A DNA stretch of 64,000 nt from Chalciporus piperatus (GCA_038093975.1 JBBPTG010000002.1:558001-622000); one strand, 5' to 3'. Shown: positions 1 through 12,744, counted from the stretch's first letter. The notes: generated from the letters alone by a model not told the origin. Translations and numbers: made by a program.

Positions 1-2242
1 ATAAGAACAGGTGGAGTGCTGCTGTGGCTACGACTCGTTGTCCTACGTCGACCGCCACGAACATGAATTGTGGACGGAGGGCGCACAGTGCCGGTTGAAG
101 ACGGTGAAGAGAAGCCATTGGCATGACGATCGCGCCACTGAAGGAGAGATTGTGCGAGCTGAGGTTTTGTACCAGCTACGTTCAGGTCACGGGTCTCGCA
201 GAGACGCACAAGGTCATCACGGCGGAGCCGGATAAGCGTCTTCTTAGTGGCGAGGGTAAGGTCAACTCCATCATCATCATCAGTACGATGGGCACACAAT
301 GTAAAAATAACAACCTACAATCATCTTCTTCCATAGCCTCATCAGTACCCACTTCACTAACTTCCTCGACATCAGCGTCTACGTCAACAGACTCGACTTC
401 CAAGTCAATCTCTTGATCGTCCTGGTCTTGTCCTTCGTCTTCATCTTCGTTTTCCTCGTCCTGTTGTTCGTTGAGCTCCTCACCACCAACCACTTTCCCA
501 CTGCGCAGCTTCCGAGGCGTTGTCCCCATGGGAGTTGTGACATTGCCCACGTAGACGTCCTCGTCGTCATGAAGACTCTCAGCATCCTCGTCGTCTACTT
601 CTTCAGCCATATCCTCTTCGACTTGTTCTTCTTCCTCTTCATCATCTCCTTCGCTGCCATCGTCCCTGGGTGGAGTATGGGTTTGTATTCTCCGTGGTCT
701 CAGGCGCCGCTTAACAGGTGTCCGTCGGCCGTTGTCAGGAGGCGGTGAAGGGGAAGGGGACGAAATCAGTTCATCAACTTCTTCCTCGTCGTCTATCAAC
801 TGATTTTCCTCCACCTCAGGTTCATCTTGCTCCACCAGACCCTTTCGTCTTGTTCTTTGTCTCGGCGTGGCGTCCTGGTCTACGTTGCCATTGACCTTGT
901 CCCGACTACGGAGCCGGCGGGGACTGCGCGAGGGAGCCGCGATCTTGGCTTCTAGCTCTGCGAGATCGGTGAGTTCGCTCTCGTCGCCAGAGGGTCCAGG
1001 AGACCGTGCTTGAACATCCTCGCTAAACTCGACTTGTTTAGCTTTGCCCTTGTTTTTCGACGAAACGGTTTGCGACGGGGGACGTTCACCGGAAGCCTTC
1101 CGCGCGCGGAGACGTGTGGCTGGGGGCGATGGAAGAGGATTGGTGGAGCTCGATGTTGGAGGAGATCGACTCAACGTTGAGCGCGTATTCCGTCGTCTGA
1201 TACAATTGAGAGGGATGGCGACAGGGGCACCATACTATACTCACCTGATCACGACCTCAGGTTCATCTCTCTGCTCCGAGAATTCGTTCATACAGAGGTG
1301 GGTGTTGAACTGACCGAGAGACAAACTACGCGTTTTCAGGGCACGGGCGGGAACTTGGCCTATACCATTAACCGTGGCACGTCTCCGAAGGCCATAAGTG
1401 GATGTGCACTTGACCCCGAAATCGGTCTCCTCATCACCAGCAATATTACCGTCATCTGAGGAAAAATCGCTAGAATTGCCATCACCGCGGCCCGGAGGTG
1501 AAGAAGGTGGAAGCGATGCAACTTCGTCGCGTGCAGAGATGATTGCATCGACCAATTCTGGCTTTGTGAGAGACTCTGTATCTTCCGAAAGGCCAACTGC
1601 GACATAAAGGCGCGCGAGCTCGTCCTTTCTGAGGCGCAAAAGCTGCCTGGAGGATGCTTCGTTAATGAGGACTTCATCCGCTATTACGCGATCAGCATCA
1701 GATAATACAGTGTGCGGCCTTTGCTTACACGACTCCTCTCGATCACTATCCACGTCGGAGTCATCTGATCCACTCCATGAACGATGCACGTCGACATCCA
1801 TCAAGGTGGCGTCATCGTTGGTGTCCGAATCGTTAGAGCCTGCTCTCCGCCGTTTGGGTCTACCTGACCCCCGCATTGGACGACCATTCGCGCGGGCGTT
1901 CTCATTAGCGGAAACCACGCGTTTTCTCTTTGAACCGACGGGCACATCGAAGTGCTGGCTCTCATCGCGCATCCTACTTTTCTGTACGAGGTGTTGGCGG
2001 CTTGGTAACCGACGCAGATTGGGCTGCAGAGCGGCGAGGATAGGGCGAACGGAAATTGTGTCTGAAGAGGAGGGTGCGGACGCGCGCGAGGCGTGGGAAG
2101 TTACGGTTGACCGCTGAAATCTATTAACGAAAGCGAGAGCGCGTTTTGTAGCGGACGAATGTCGAATGGAATTTTTGGCTCTCCGATGGTGACTGTTAGA
2201 TGGAGAAGAAGACAATCTTTGTGGTGAACGACGTTGAGCCAT
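1..2242 (-). CDS. SAP-domain nuclear protein, acidic and low-complexity (3' end beyond window)
   Basis: Starts at ATG 2242 (MAQRRSPQRL) and runs off the left edge. Three exons are visible: 2242-1245, 1196-319 and 265-1. They are joined by GT-AG introns at 1197-1244 and 266-318, and the reading frame is kept at both joins. Exon 1 encodes a basic Ser/Arg-rich start, a KRKR-type basic patch likely to be a nuclear signal, and a SAP-like helix-turn-helix around residues 195-240 (QLLRLRKDELARLY, then LTKPELVDAI). Exon 2 is low-complexity and strongly acidic, with runs of D/E near the middle and end. Exon 3 opens with a second SAP-like motif (LIRLRRDDLVRLCE, then GTKPQLAQSL). SAP motifs usually bind AT-rich or scaffold DNA, so a chromatin role is an inference. 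The specific function is not recognised. Its C-terminus and any further domain lie outside the window. Confidence 0.7.
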
Positions 2243-2685
2243 GCCAGTAATGAGGACAATCGTTGAGTTCTGAACTGGTTCACGGTCTACTTCGCGTCAG
2301 CCTTTGAATAACTCCAGTCTGCCTCCAATAAGGCAAACAAGCCAGGTAATCTCTTCTGGTCCTCGTCGCCGACGCCGTGGAGGACGTGGTCCTGTCCTGT
2401 CCTGGTAGTCGTTGTCGCTGTCGACTCCAGTGTTCGGTTTGTTTGGCTTTTGTTTGTCCCTCCTCTGATTGCCACACTGAAAACAAGCACAATCAAGAAA
2501 TTATTTCCTCCAAAGTTCCCACACCAATTTTGACCCGAAACGCACGTAATGGCCATCATGTCACGAGGTCCCTGTCGAGATCCATCCTGACATCTTCTCA
2601 GACTCCAGAAGCATAACGTCAAGATTATAAAACCCGAGCTCGCCTTTTCCTCTGTCCGTCTCTCTTCCCTTTCCTGCTAGCTACA
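2243..2685. other. Intergenic region between the divergent SAP-protein and DUF6593-like genes
   Basis: This 443-bp gap separates two divergent start codons. It carries a TATAAAA box at 2626-2632, then a CT-rich stretch leading to ATG 2686, as is common in fungal promoters. ORFs on both strands here have no coding character that I can recognise. Confidence 0.5.
2626..2632 (+). promoter_or_regulatory. TATA box candidate for the 2686 gene
   Basis: TATAAAA lies 54 bp before ATG 2686, followed by a pyrimidine-rich tract. Spacing and sequence fit a core promoter of a regulated fungal gene. It was called by eye only. Confidence 0.45.
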
Positions 2686-3501
2686 ATGTTGCTCAAGTTC
2701 TCCAAGTCAGACATCCTCAACTCGTCGCTCGTACATCCAGAAACTGGGTCACTCGGTTACACCATTCTTACCCGCCCCCACTATATCCATGCGAGAGATA
2801 AGGATTCCGACGTAGAGAGCGAGGAGGAAGAGGCTGCGGTGACCCGTAAGACGACCATATTGGACAAGCGGGGTGCTACTGTGGCGGAAATCGGGTGGGA
2901 TGGAGAACGACCGCTGGAGATCACCATCGGAAAGGACAAGTTCTCCGTCAAAGCAATGTTCGGGTGCCAAAGTGCAATCTTGTCGTGAGTTGGCCGTTGT
3001 CTCCGCATCGGCATGTCCAATCTCACCCCCTTCAGACGGAACGTTCTTGGACTACCAGCACGCTTCGACACCGAATTTTTCTGGATGGCTGGGCCAGACG
3101 GACTGACAGTCAGTGAATTTTTTTAGCCGCACAAATAGTGCGATCTCAACAGATCACATAGCTTCTGGACTATGATGCAAATCAAACCAAGGGTCAATTC
3201 CACCTCAACAGTCTTCGTGTCGGCGACCGTTTCATCACGGCGCCAATATCGGGCTTTGGTCATAACTACCTCGAATTTGAACCCCATCCTCTGGCATCAA
3301 CTGCCGAGCTAATCGGTAAATAATCTGTTCTGAATCTTCTCAGCAGCTTTGCTAATCATCCCCTCAGTCACTTTCATCCTGATGGAGGTGCTACGGCGGG
3401 GAAAGTTTAATCAGCATCCGGATACCTTGGATCGACGCAAACTGTTTCACAAACCATCCTTGGCTAGTTTCAACAGACGAATACTACGTAGTCCGGTATG
3501 A
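2686..3501 (+). CDS. DUF6593-like small basidiomycete protein
   Basis: Exons 2686-2984, 3036-3108, 3162-3315 and 3368-3501 join in frame through three GT-AG introns to give about 219 residues. The N-terminal half has an acidic insert of E/D residues near residue 45. The second half has the pattern I associate with the DUF6593 family of basidiomycetes: a Phe/Trp-rich strand ending in FFWMAGPDGLT, a LLDYDANQTKG turn, then a strand FGHNYLEFEPHP and a closing hydrophobic helix IVTFILMEVLRR. The function of that family is unknown to me. No signal peptide or clear membrane segment is seen. Family assignment rests on this pattern alone, so the gene structure is better supported than the name. Confidence 0.6.
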
Positions 3502-4003
3502 CGAAGCCCTTCGGATCGATCTTCCAGATAGCAAGCGGAGAGGTGGATAAGTAGATGCGGGGGCCGTGTTTTCTTTTGGCTGTACTATCGTTTTTGTAAC
3601 TATTGACTTTTCTTTATTTAATAGCTTGTTTGTATCCATATGTATACAGTCCCTAGCACACTTAGCACCCTCCTTCGTCATGATCAGAATTCGCCAGTTC
3701 TATTGGGAAACAAGCGGAGGAAATGACTTTTCTCGCCTGTGACAAGAAAGCCCGACTCCCATCAGATTGTCCCGATTGTCGTGAGTTTACCCAAAAGGGT
3801 GTTCCCTTTGTTTTGAGAGAAGCGAATAGCTCCATAAGTGGGAGTTGCTTTCGGATGGCCGGGGGGATCCCAAGCGACGTCCGGATAGCGCAATATTTCA
3901 TCCATAGCATAACCACCTGGCACCAGCGGGCCTTGATTCCAGGGCGTTCTGGATTCTACGACACAAGGGTCGACAGATACCTAGTAGCAGCCCCCAGCAT
4001 ACT
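3502..4003. other. Gap between convergent genes
   Basis: About 500 bp lie between the stop of the DUF6593-like gene and the stop of glutamyl-tRNA synthetase. ORFs of 84 and 96 codons occur on opposite strands over the same bases, but neither shows a recognisable domain or convincing splice context. The stretch probably holds two 3' untranslated regions and terminators. Confidence 0.4.
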
Positions 4004-6733
4004 CTATGCGTAAACATTATCTACCTTGTACATCTTGCTGCTCGACACGGGTGATACCACATCCTCCCCATACACTTGGTCCACATTATACATGCTCGAG
4101 GTAGCCCCTGCCAGCGGCGTGGCAGCGCCAGATACCTCCGCAACCCCGGTGCCTTTGCCTGCCTTGCTCGCCAATCCGGCAGCGCGTCCATCAGGGATTT
4201 TGATGAACTCGAGTCTCCCGTCAACGGTTCCGTCATAAATGAAGTACCCCTTCCTTTCGAACTGAATTATGTCGCCCGGTTTCAAAGTCTTTACGTTCGC
4301 ATCAGCCAGCGCCTCTTCGCGGAACTCGGTCACGGGGGGAACGAAGTCCTTCACGTCATCTTCCTCCTCAAGCTTCTTTTTCGTGATCAGATAATCGTAA
4401 TCCAGAAGGGTGACATCGACCATTGAATGGGCATCCGTGGGCTTGGCAAGCCATGTTATCTTCTTTTTGGTCTTGCGGAAGTCACCTTCGAGGTTCAATT
4501 CCATGGTGAGCGAGGTCACTTCGCCGTTGACTCCAACCGTCTTCGAGCGAACGAAGGCGTTACCCCAGTCCATCAAAGTGAGCTGAAGGAGAGTCATGTT
4601 CTAACAACGGATCACGAAGTCAAGTAACGACCTACCTCTTCCTGATCTTCAAACGAAGCAGCGTCTTCCTGCTCAACCAGGATCGTGGACGAGTAAACTG
4701 TTTGTTTCTCGCCGACCTCTGGATTCTTTTTGTGGAGAGGCAATGTCTTGACCTCGGGTCCGGCAGGACCACCGCTGATAGTCACGGGGACACTAGGATG
4801 ACAGAGTGGTTAATAAACTGCGATGGTCCCGGGATGTGGGTAGAAATTCACCATTTCTCCTTGAGAAGTGCCCAGAATCGGGGTGCGACGGGATCAATAA
4901 TTTTCTTGTTAAGAGCCCAGATCGAGTCCCACTCGAGTGAAACGAGGGACTGGGATGGGCCTTGTGAAAGCATGAATTGCTTCAGTGCCTCGACGGTCAT
5001 TCCGCGGCGACGAATACCTGTCCTAGATGTGAGCGAGATCAATGCACGAACTCTTTCGTCCTAACCTCGAACGGTGGGGAATCGCGGGTCATCCCATCCT
5101 TTTACGATTTTGTTATCAACGAACCAGTGCAGTTTCCTCTTGGACAATAGGGTGTAGATGAAGTTCAAGCGGCTCGATGACAGAGTTAGAGGGTCAAATG
5201 AGAATAAAGGTGCCTCCAAACATACCTGAAGTCCCAGATCAGGACTTGACGCAGGCCCAACGCCTCAAGCATCCAATAATATTGCGCGTTCCTCTCGCGG
5301 TACTCCATGGTCCGCAGCGCGTGAGTGACTCCTTCGAGTGCATCAACAATGGGACAGGCAAAGTCGTACGTAGGGTATATCTTCCATTTCTCTCTATTTC
5401 ATGGGGAGGAGTAAATGAAAACCTACACTGGTCGAAGTGGTGGGATGTAGCGTACCCTGTACGGTGATGAGGATTTACGTTGCACCGATAAATGACTGGA
5501 TCACGGAGGGTCTTGTTCTGGTCGTCTACGCTGATCTTGGCACGAAGACACCATCTGAGACCCTCCGGTGTACCAGCTTTCATTCCCGCAAAATGTCTCA
5601 AGTTATCGTCAACGGAGTCGTCGCGATGTTTTGAGGCAATTCCCTTGCCACGTTCCTCGCGCATCTACTTGAAGTGTGAGAAGCCTCCGAGAAAGAGGAC
5701 GCGCATCATTCGTACCTGTGCCTGTTCCGTGTCATCGGTATACGCCTTCCCAGCTTCGATCGCCTTGATGGCAAGTTCGTAAATCTGATCAAAGTAATCC
5801 GAAGTGTGGCTTATGGTGTCCGAAATGATACCCATCAACTTCAAGTCCTCGAGAATCGTCTCTTCGAACTCGGTCTAACACGAGAGTAAGTTGCAGAACG
5901 CCTCCAAGTGAATCTACACACCCTCTCCTTGGTCGGATTTGTGTCATCGAAACGAAGGATCATCTTTCCTTTGTACATTTGTGCGAAATACTGGTTCAAT
6001 ATCGCTGCCTTAGCGTGGCCGATATGCAAGTAGCCGCTGGGTTCAGGAGGAAAACGCGTTACGACCTGGCCATCCTTGGCATTTTGCAGACCCAAAGCAA
6101 AGCTGGCAGCTGTCTTGGTGTTCCTCGCCTTGTTCGCCTTAGCTGCTACAATACTAGCGAGAGCAGCTTGAGTCGATTCAAGGCTGTCTAGGTGAGAGAA
6201 CCATCGCAAGACATGAACGTGTTGGCCATTTTTGAGCAAACCCAGTATCTTAACCGATGCTGAAGGGAAGAGCGTTCAAACACATTACCGACGACAAAAG
6301 AGCGTCGCATACCTCTGATGGATCCCCATAGCATCCAATCCGCTCCAGTGATATCATGCCCCACAAGGAAAGTGCGGTATGCAAGGTGATTGTCCAATGG
6401 GTCGAGAGTGGTGAGAATGTCGGGAACCGCCGTAATTGTCGGCAAAGTCTTCGCCAAGGTGAGGTATGTTGCTGCCTATCAACACGATCAGCCTCGAACC
6501 CACGAAGTGAGAGCTCGATCTGCACCCACCTTTGTACTTTTCCCGCCAATCCCAGCGATTCCGGCCAGAGCTGCAACTACATCTTCATCGGTAGTGTATT
6601 GGTTACCATCTAGATTGAGTGAGACTCCTATGGCCGTCTCATCGAAGTTGACCTCGGCCTTTTGGGTGTACGTCGCGATTGCGAGGGCAGCGTAAGGAAA
6701 GGGCGATGTCTTCGTAGACAGTGTCAATGACAT
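4004..6733 (-). CDS. GUS1: Cytosolic glutamyl-tRNA synthetase (GluRS)
   Basis: Charges tRNA-Glu with glutamate in the cytosol. The start is ATG 6733 ([10 protein letters not shown]) and the stop is 4004-4006. Exon 1 ends at 6530 and there are about eight further exons. The N-terminal part (WMLWGSIR and surroundings) fits the GST-like domain that fungal GluRS uses to dock on its Arc1-type cofactor. The catalytic class I core begins with [18 protein letters not shown], whose HIGH motif lies near 6000-6030, followed by [13 protein letters not shown]. The second signature, LLSKRKL (the KMSKS equivalent), is read around 5150. The C-terminal beta-barrel anticodon-binding domain covers the 4004-4597 exon ([21 protein letters not shown]). 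The Pro at the HIGH region and the eukaryotic-type RFDDTNP favour the eukaryotic cytosolic enzyme over the mitochondrial one. It is divergent from the leucine gene at 7078. Confidence 0.93.
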
Positions 6734-7077
6734 TCTAATTCTATGACTTGTGAGAGCAGGTCTTTTGGTGTTGGATACTTGATGAGAATCTTATCTCGCT
6801 TCTGGATCTCAGCGATCAAGAGGTAGAGTACCCAGCAACAGCCTGAGATATCCTCGGAGGAAAACTACGACAAGGACCACAGGGATTTCGAGCTCGCTAC
6901 TGTCGATGATGGTCGCACCGACTATGATGTGGAGTGAATCAGCCCCAAAGTGGATTGACTCGCTCAGTTTTTGATCGGACTCTGACTCGATCTCCAACAA
7001 ATTTACTATAAGTTTAACCTCGTTCACTTTTTCCCTAGTCTTTATTCTTGCCTCATCCTCCTACATTGTCTCCGGCC
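6734..7077. promoter_or_regulatory. Shared promoter region of GUS1 and the 2-isopropylmalate synthase gene
   Basis: This 344-bp divergent spacer holds both promoters. A CTATAAG element at 7006-7012 lies about 66 bp before ATG 7078 and may act as a TATA box for the leucine gene. I did not find a Leu3-type CCGG-N2-CCGG site. Confidence 0.4.
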
Positions 7078-9044
7078 ATGGGTTGCATGCTGTGAGTGCC
7101 CGACGTGACTCCTTCAACTCTCTACTTACCAGCTCAACGTTAGCGTCGACCCTTCTCAAAAGTACGGGCCGTACACCCCTCTCAAACTCGACAACCGGAC
7201 ATGGCCAACGAAGACATTCACCAAAGCTCCCATCTGGCTGTCCACCGATCTCCGTGATGGAAATCAAGCCCTCGCGAACCCCATGACCGGCGATCAGAAG
7301 CTCACCTTCTTCAGGCTACTGGTAAAATGCGGTTTCAAGGAAATCGAGATCGCATACCCAGCTGCCAGTGATACCGACTTTTCCTTCGTTCGCTATCTGA
7401 TCGAGCATGATGAAATCCCGGATGACGTCTGGATTCAGGTACGCAAACCATCAACGTCCAATAACCCGTGCTGATCTGCCTCGTGCTAGGTCTTGACGCC
7501 AGCCCGGGAGGACCTCATCAGGCGAACCTTTGAAGCAGTTGCAGGTGCAAAGCATGTCATCATCCACATGTACAACGCAACCTGCGCCATGTTCCGGGAC
7601 GTCGTTTTCAAGAACTCCAAGGAACAAACAATCGATCTCGCAGTCCACCACACAAATATAGTCCACGAGCTCACCAATCAGTTTGCAGCTTCTCATGGTA
7701 CATCTTTCCGATACGAATACAGTCCGGAGACATTTTCGCAGACCGAAGTTGAGTTCTCGGTGGCTATTTGCGAGGCTGTCAAAAAGGCTTGGGGCAAGGC
7801 TGGGAACGGCGATCAGCGAATCATTTTCAACCTACCCGCGACCGTCGAGGTCGGACCTCCTAATCACTACGCGGACCAGGTAAGTCTCTCCTAGCTTTAT
7901 ATTTCCTAAACGCCGACACCTTGCGCAGATTGAATATTTCTGCACCCACGTATCAGAACGTGAAAAAATCATCGTCAGTCTACACCCCCACAATGACCGA
8001 GGGACCGGTATCGCTGCCGCGGAGCTTGCCGTTCTGGCAGGCGCAGATCGAATAGAGGGCTGCTTGTTCGGTAATGGCGAGCGCACAGGGAACGTCGATC
8101 TAGTCAACCTCGCGCTGAATCTATACACGCAAGGAATCCCACCTCATCTGGATTTCAGCGACATTCAGAGCGTCATTGATATCGTCACGCAATGCAACGA
8201 GCTCCCCGTCCACCCTCGACACCCATATGCTGGGGAGTTGGTTTTCACCGCATTCTCTGGTTCACACCAAGATGCCATCAAGAAAGGCTTCGAGGGACAG
8301 GCAGAACGTCATGCCAGAGACCTCGCAAATGGCGAACCACAAATATGGGACATGCCTTACCTCCCAATCGATCCTGCCGACCTTGGTTGCAGTTACGAGG
8401 CTGTCATCCGTGTTAATTCGCAATCTGGAAAGGGCGGCATCGCCTATCTCGTCAAACAGCGCCTCCAGCTCGACCTTCCTCGAAAGATGCAGATCGCCTT
8501 TTACCAAATCATTCAGGCTATCTCAGATCGCGAGGCAAGAGAGATGACTGTGGAGGATATCACGAGTGCCTTCCGCAACTCGTATCACTTTGGTCCCAAG
8601 CACGAGGGGAGATTGGCACTCAGGTCATTCTCTACCACTATGGATCCATCTGTGGAATCCCCGGACGCAGACGAACATGCTGAACAGCGTCGCCGCTTCG
8701 AGGGCACTGTGCTTGTTGACGGGACGCCGCGCGTCATACGTGGAGAGGGAAATGGGCCTATCTCTGCGCTGCTTAATGCCCTGCACACACATCTCGCCAT
8801 CGACCTGGCTCTACGCGACTACTCTGAGCACACCATGGGTGAAAGCCAGACGTCGAAAGCAGCTTCCTACATCGAGCTTGTCCGTCCCACAAGCGGTGCC
8901 CCAGAGACACGGGGCGTCTCACCCTCATGGTGGGGTGTTGGCGTTGATTCTGATATTGCGGCGGCTGGTCTACGCGCTGTCCTTAGCGCTGTCAACTCCG
9001 CCATCGGTGACCAACCCTTACCAGCAACGGCTAACGGACATTGA
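7078..9044 (+). CDS. LEU4: 2-isopropylmalate synthase
   Basis: Condenses acetyl-CoA with 2-ketoisovalerate, the committed step of leucine synthesis. Exons are 7078-7091, 7144-7438, 7490-7879 and 7929-9044, giving 604 residues, normal for fungal LeuA. The first exon is only 14 nt. I chose the acceptor at 7143 because it yields [17 protein letters not shown], which matches the usual fungal start, whereas the nearer CAG breaks the frame. The HMGL-like barrel begins with [13 protein letters not shown] (about residues 37-50). The metal-binding HPHNDRGTG is near residue 252 and GNGERTGN near 286. The C-terminal LeuA regulatory domain, which senses leucine, covers about 440-600. A strong mitochondrial presequence is not obvious, so location is uncertain. 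Confidence 0.96.
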
Positions 9045-9333
9045 CTCTGGATTTGGTTTGAAAAGCAACCGCGGAGATTGCGGGAAGTGTTGTGGAAAAG
9101 GAAAGGCGACTGAAGAGAACGCGGAAGGAAGTGCTAACGAGTGTACTATGTGACTGGATTTCGGGTTGTATTTTTGTATCTAGTACTGGATCTGAGCTGA
9201 AACCCCTGAATTCAATCCCCTGGGCTGACGAGGCTGTCACACAAAGTGTCACACTACCGCCGACGTCCACGAGCTCAGTAAATCCTGTGGCTCGAATCCT
9301 GTGATAAACCTTGCATGGCAAACCAAGACGTCA

Positions 9334-12300
9334 ATGTCTTCCTCACCTACACGCTCACCGAACCGCTCGTCCTCGTCGCGCCATACCTACCAACACACGT
9401 ACAACACCAGTGCCAGTGGCCTCTCAGGCTCACAGCCGTTTCTCAGTATACTCAACCCAATGAGCAGAGCCTATCAAGGCTACACGCAGGCGAATCAGTC
9501 TCCCGTCATGGAAGAGGATGAAGATGCCGAAGAGCAAGACATCGAAGCCGGCCACGGCATTCGGCAGTCCACCTCCCGTGGTAGGAACACCCCAGACAGA
9601 GCACATGGTAAACGCAAGGTGTCATGGGAGGCCGGCGAGGTCTCGGAGATGAACACTATACGGCCAAACATTCGCCGAGAAGACAAGACATATGATCAGG
9701 ATTCCGACGACGAGGTCCCCCAGAGCTTCATGATCGAAGCATCCAGGGAGCCAGGCAGGCCTTCGCCACCAAATACAAGCACTTCGAATAAGGGAAAGGG
9801 CCGCCCACAACCATTGCATTCGACCACGTCTAGATCCCTGCCGCGAGACAGTAATCCTGCCCCTGTGACATTTCTCCCAGTATCAATTCCTCCACGACCC
9901 TCAGAACTCGATGTCGACACACCCCCACCGCAGGCTCCACCAAGCCGACCAACGTCACCAAAACCTCTACGTGGTCTAGATGCCTATGAACGCGCTCTTT
10001 GGAATTGGGTCAATGTGTACAATCTCGATGCATATCTCCAAGAGGTCCATCTTTACTATGAGGGCAAGGGAATTTATTCCATAGCCCTTGCACGGGGGCT
10101 CAACCTCCTGTCGGTACTCTCAACATTCAGACTTTTCGAAGCTGATGGTGAATACGCAGCACAGTGGGCTTCGTCATTGGGTTCTCGACGTTTTTGTTGG
10201 GTTGTATCGACTATACCCGCATAACCCGCGACAAGGTTACCCACCTTTCCGAGGCTGTCGTTGAGCGTTGTGTTGCAAAGTCCGTGTCCGTTATGGCTGT
10301 ATACGACTGTTCTAATCCAATCATTCAGGTTCTCTGGCGTCACCTTGCTATTCTTCCTGCTTTTCACTGCTTTTTACCTCTGGCAAATCATATCTTTTGC
10401 ACTCGATGTCTTGCGCCTGGTGGATATGTACCACTTCTACACTTATCTGCTTCGCATCCCAGATGTGAGTATTCCAACCTCTTATCTTGTCCTTCTGTGC
10501 TCAACGCAATCCCTGCAGGCCGACATCCAAACCATTTCTTGGCCCGAAGTAGTTCGTCGGATAGGAGCTATTCGCGAGGAGAATCCTATCACAGCAATTT
10601 CCTCAACGTCTAACAATAATGCGGCAACGCATGCTAACGCAACTCTTGATGCCCACGACATCGCAAATCGCATAATGCGACAAGAAAACTACCTGATCGC
10701 GCTGTTCAACAAGGAATTGTTGGATCTCCGTGTACCGCATCCCCCTGCTTTGAAGAGTATCCTACATAGGGTGGGCGACGAAGCCAAGGGAAGAACCCTC
10801 ACGAAGGTGCTGGAGTGGAATCTCAGGTTCTGCTTGATGGAGTACCTGTTTGACCCCCAAGGACGAGTCCGGAAAGTTTTCCTCAAGAACAAAAATCGCG
10901 CTGTCTTGATAGACGGGTAAGTATCTTCCAGCTCGTGATTCTCGTCGTTTAAAATCTTATGTTTCAGCCTCCGTCGGCGTTTCATCTTTATGGGTATGCT
11001 CAACGCTATTTTTGCGCCGTTTATTGTGTTATATATGATCATGTATTCGTTCTTCCGATACTTTGATGTACGTATTCACTGTCTTTCTTATGGCGAGACT
11101 TATATCGGTCCTTCTTGGCAGGAATACCACAACAACCCTTCCTCTATTGGCAGCCGACGTTACACGCCGTTTGCGCAATGGAAGTTTCGCGAGTTCAACG
11201 AACTCCCTCACCTATTCGTTCGTAGACTCGATGAGTCGTACCCTTTGGCGAATATATACATTGGACAGTTTCCGAACGAGAAGATGGCCATCTTCATGCG
11301 GTGAGCACCACCTTCCGAGGCACTTTCACTTATTAATTCCGTTTGCTAGCTTCGTGGCATTTATTGCCGGGTCATTTGCTGCTGTGCTTGTTCTCGTATC
11401 CGTTCTTGATCCTGAGCTGGCACTTCACTTCGAGGTCACGCCACATCGGACAGTTCTCTTCTACATCGGAGTGTTCGCATCCATACTCGGAGTCGCACGT
11501 GGGATGATTCCGGAGGAGAATAGAGTTTTTGACCCAGATCTGCTCATGACGGAAGTGATTCAGTACACACACTACATGCCAGACGAGTGGAAGGCCCAAC
11601 TGCATTCAAAACAGGTGAGCTGAGTGTGATCTCTGAAATCTCACATGGACACATTTTCTGATTACGTGGAATATCACCAGGTACACCAAGAGTTCGGGGA
11701 GCTGTTTGCACTGAAAGTCGTCATCTTCTTGCAAGAGATGGTTTCCATCGTTACAACGCCTTTCGTGTTATGGTTTTCACTTCCGCCGTGCGCACCTGCT
11801 ATTATCGATTTCTTCCACGACTTCACAGTGTGGGTTCCTGGTCGCGGATATATCTGCAGTTTTGCGGAGTTTGACTTTAAGAGGCATGGCAATGTCAAGG
11901 TGAGTGTACACTAACGGCACGATTACAGTGCTCCTGGACTCATTTGTTTCGCTCAGTTTGGTGCACCGACCGAGATTCAGGATGAGCGGATGCTTTCTCG
12001 CGAGGGGAAGATGGAGAAGAGCTTCTTGAACTTCAAGGCCGCTAATCCAGATTGGAATCCAATTGACCCCACTGGCTCTCTCTACCTCAGTAGGATCGCA
12101 GACATAAGCGCCCGTCGGCGTGCGCTCACCGCCTCCCGAACCGGTCTGGACAACACGATCTTGCTGAATGATACCAAGAGGGACCCCGCAGAACGCGCAC
12201 AAGAGTACGATCGAGCCCTTCGACAGAGTCAACATACCGCTTTCCGACGGCGACAGCAGTTTGGTGGGGGAAGCTTACTCGCTGGGGGAGGGGGAGTTGC

Positions 12301-12637
12301 TACATCGACTATCTGGCAGTCTGCGGCGGCCACTTCCTCTGTGGGAGGTCAAGGCATCGGTATGGCTCAGACGGCAGTCCTTGGGGACTCGCAAGGCAGT
12401 GTCATGCCACCACCACCAACCTTAGCTCCTATTCAAGATGAAAATCCTGTCATCCATGATAAGGACAGTGCGCTGGGAGACTCGTATGCGGATGGCGGTA
12501 CCAATGGAGCGAAACCGTATGATTCACAGCAGGAAGGTATTAACGATGAGGACGTGTTGGAAGATGGTGGTATTCTCGGGCTGTTGGCTCAAATCTATGC
12601 CACGAAGGGTCCCAAGGGACCTGTCCCCGCTATGTAG
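9334..12637 (+). CDS. ATG9: Autophagy membrane protein Atg9
   Basis: Multi-spanning lipid scramblase carried on small vesicles that seed the autophagosome. Nine exons (9334-10109, 10160-10279, 10329-10464, 10519-10916, 10968-11067, 11122-11300, 11350-11614, 11681-11899, 11957-12637) give 957 residues. The first 215 or so residues are a low-complexity, Ser/Pro-rich and acidic cytosolic tail. The conserved core then starts with [20 protein letters not shown]. Hydrophobic spans follow: [58 protein letters not shown] and [15 protein letters not shown]. The conserved [17 protein letters not shown] block comes after the core. The tail is Gly/Gln-rich and ends GPKGPVPAM. The intron 1 donor was set at 10110 because it alone gives [10 protein letters not shown] across the border. 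The start is the first in-frame ATG. Confidence 0.96.
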
Positions 12638-12744
12638 AGATACATACCTACTATTCGTCCAGTATTCGATAGAGCCATTGGTTTAGAACCAAGAAGACCA
12701 TCACAAACACATAATGATATTGGATCACATGAAGCCAACTCTCA

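Noticed and set aside
281..291. Short ATC/CAT trinucleotide run near 270-290 as a microsatellite of interest
   Set aside because: Only about four units long and located in an intron.
413..748. 111-codon plus-strand ORF rich in Phe, Leu and Val that looks like a membrane protein
   Set aside because: It is the antisense of the acidic D/E tract in the SAP gene; D/E codons read in reverse give F, L and V.
3662..4013. Opposed ORFs of 84 and 96 codons in the gap before GUS1
   Set aside because: They occupy the same bases on both strands, show no family pattern and lie where two 3' ends are expected.
4004..6733. Glutaminyl-tRNA synthetase instead of glutamyl
   Set aside because: The N-terminal GST-like region and [18 protein letters not shown] with FDDTNPTKE match cytosolic GluRS more closely, and no GlnRS-specific N-terminal YqeY-like domain is present.
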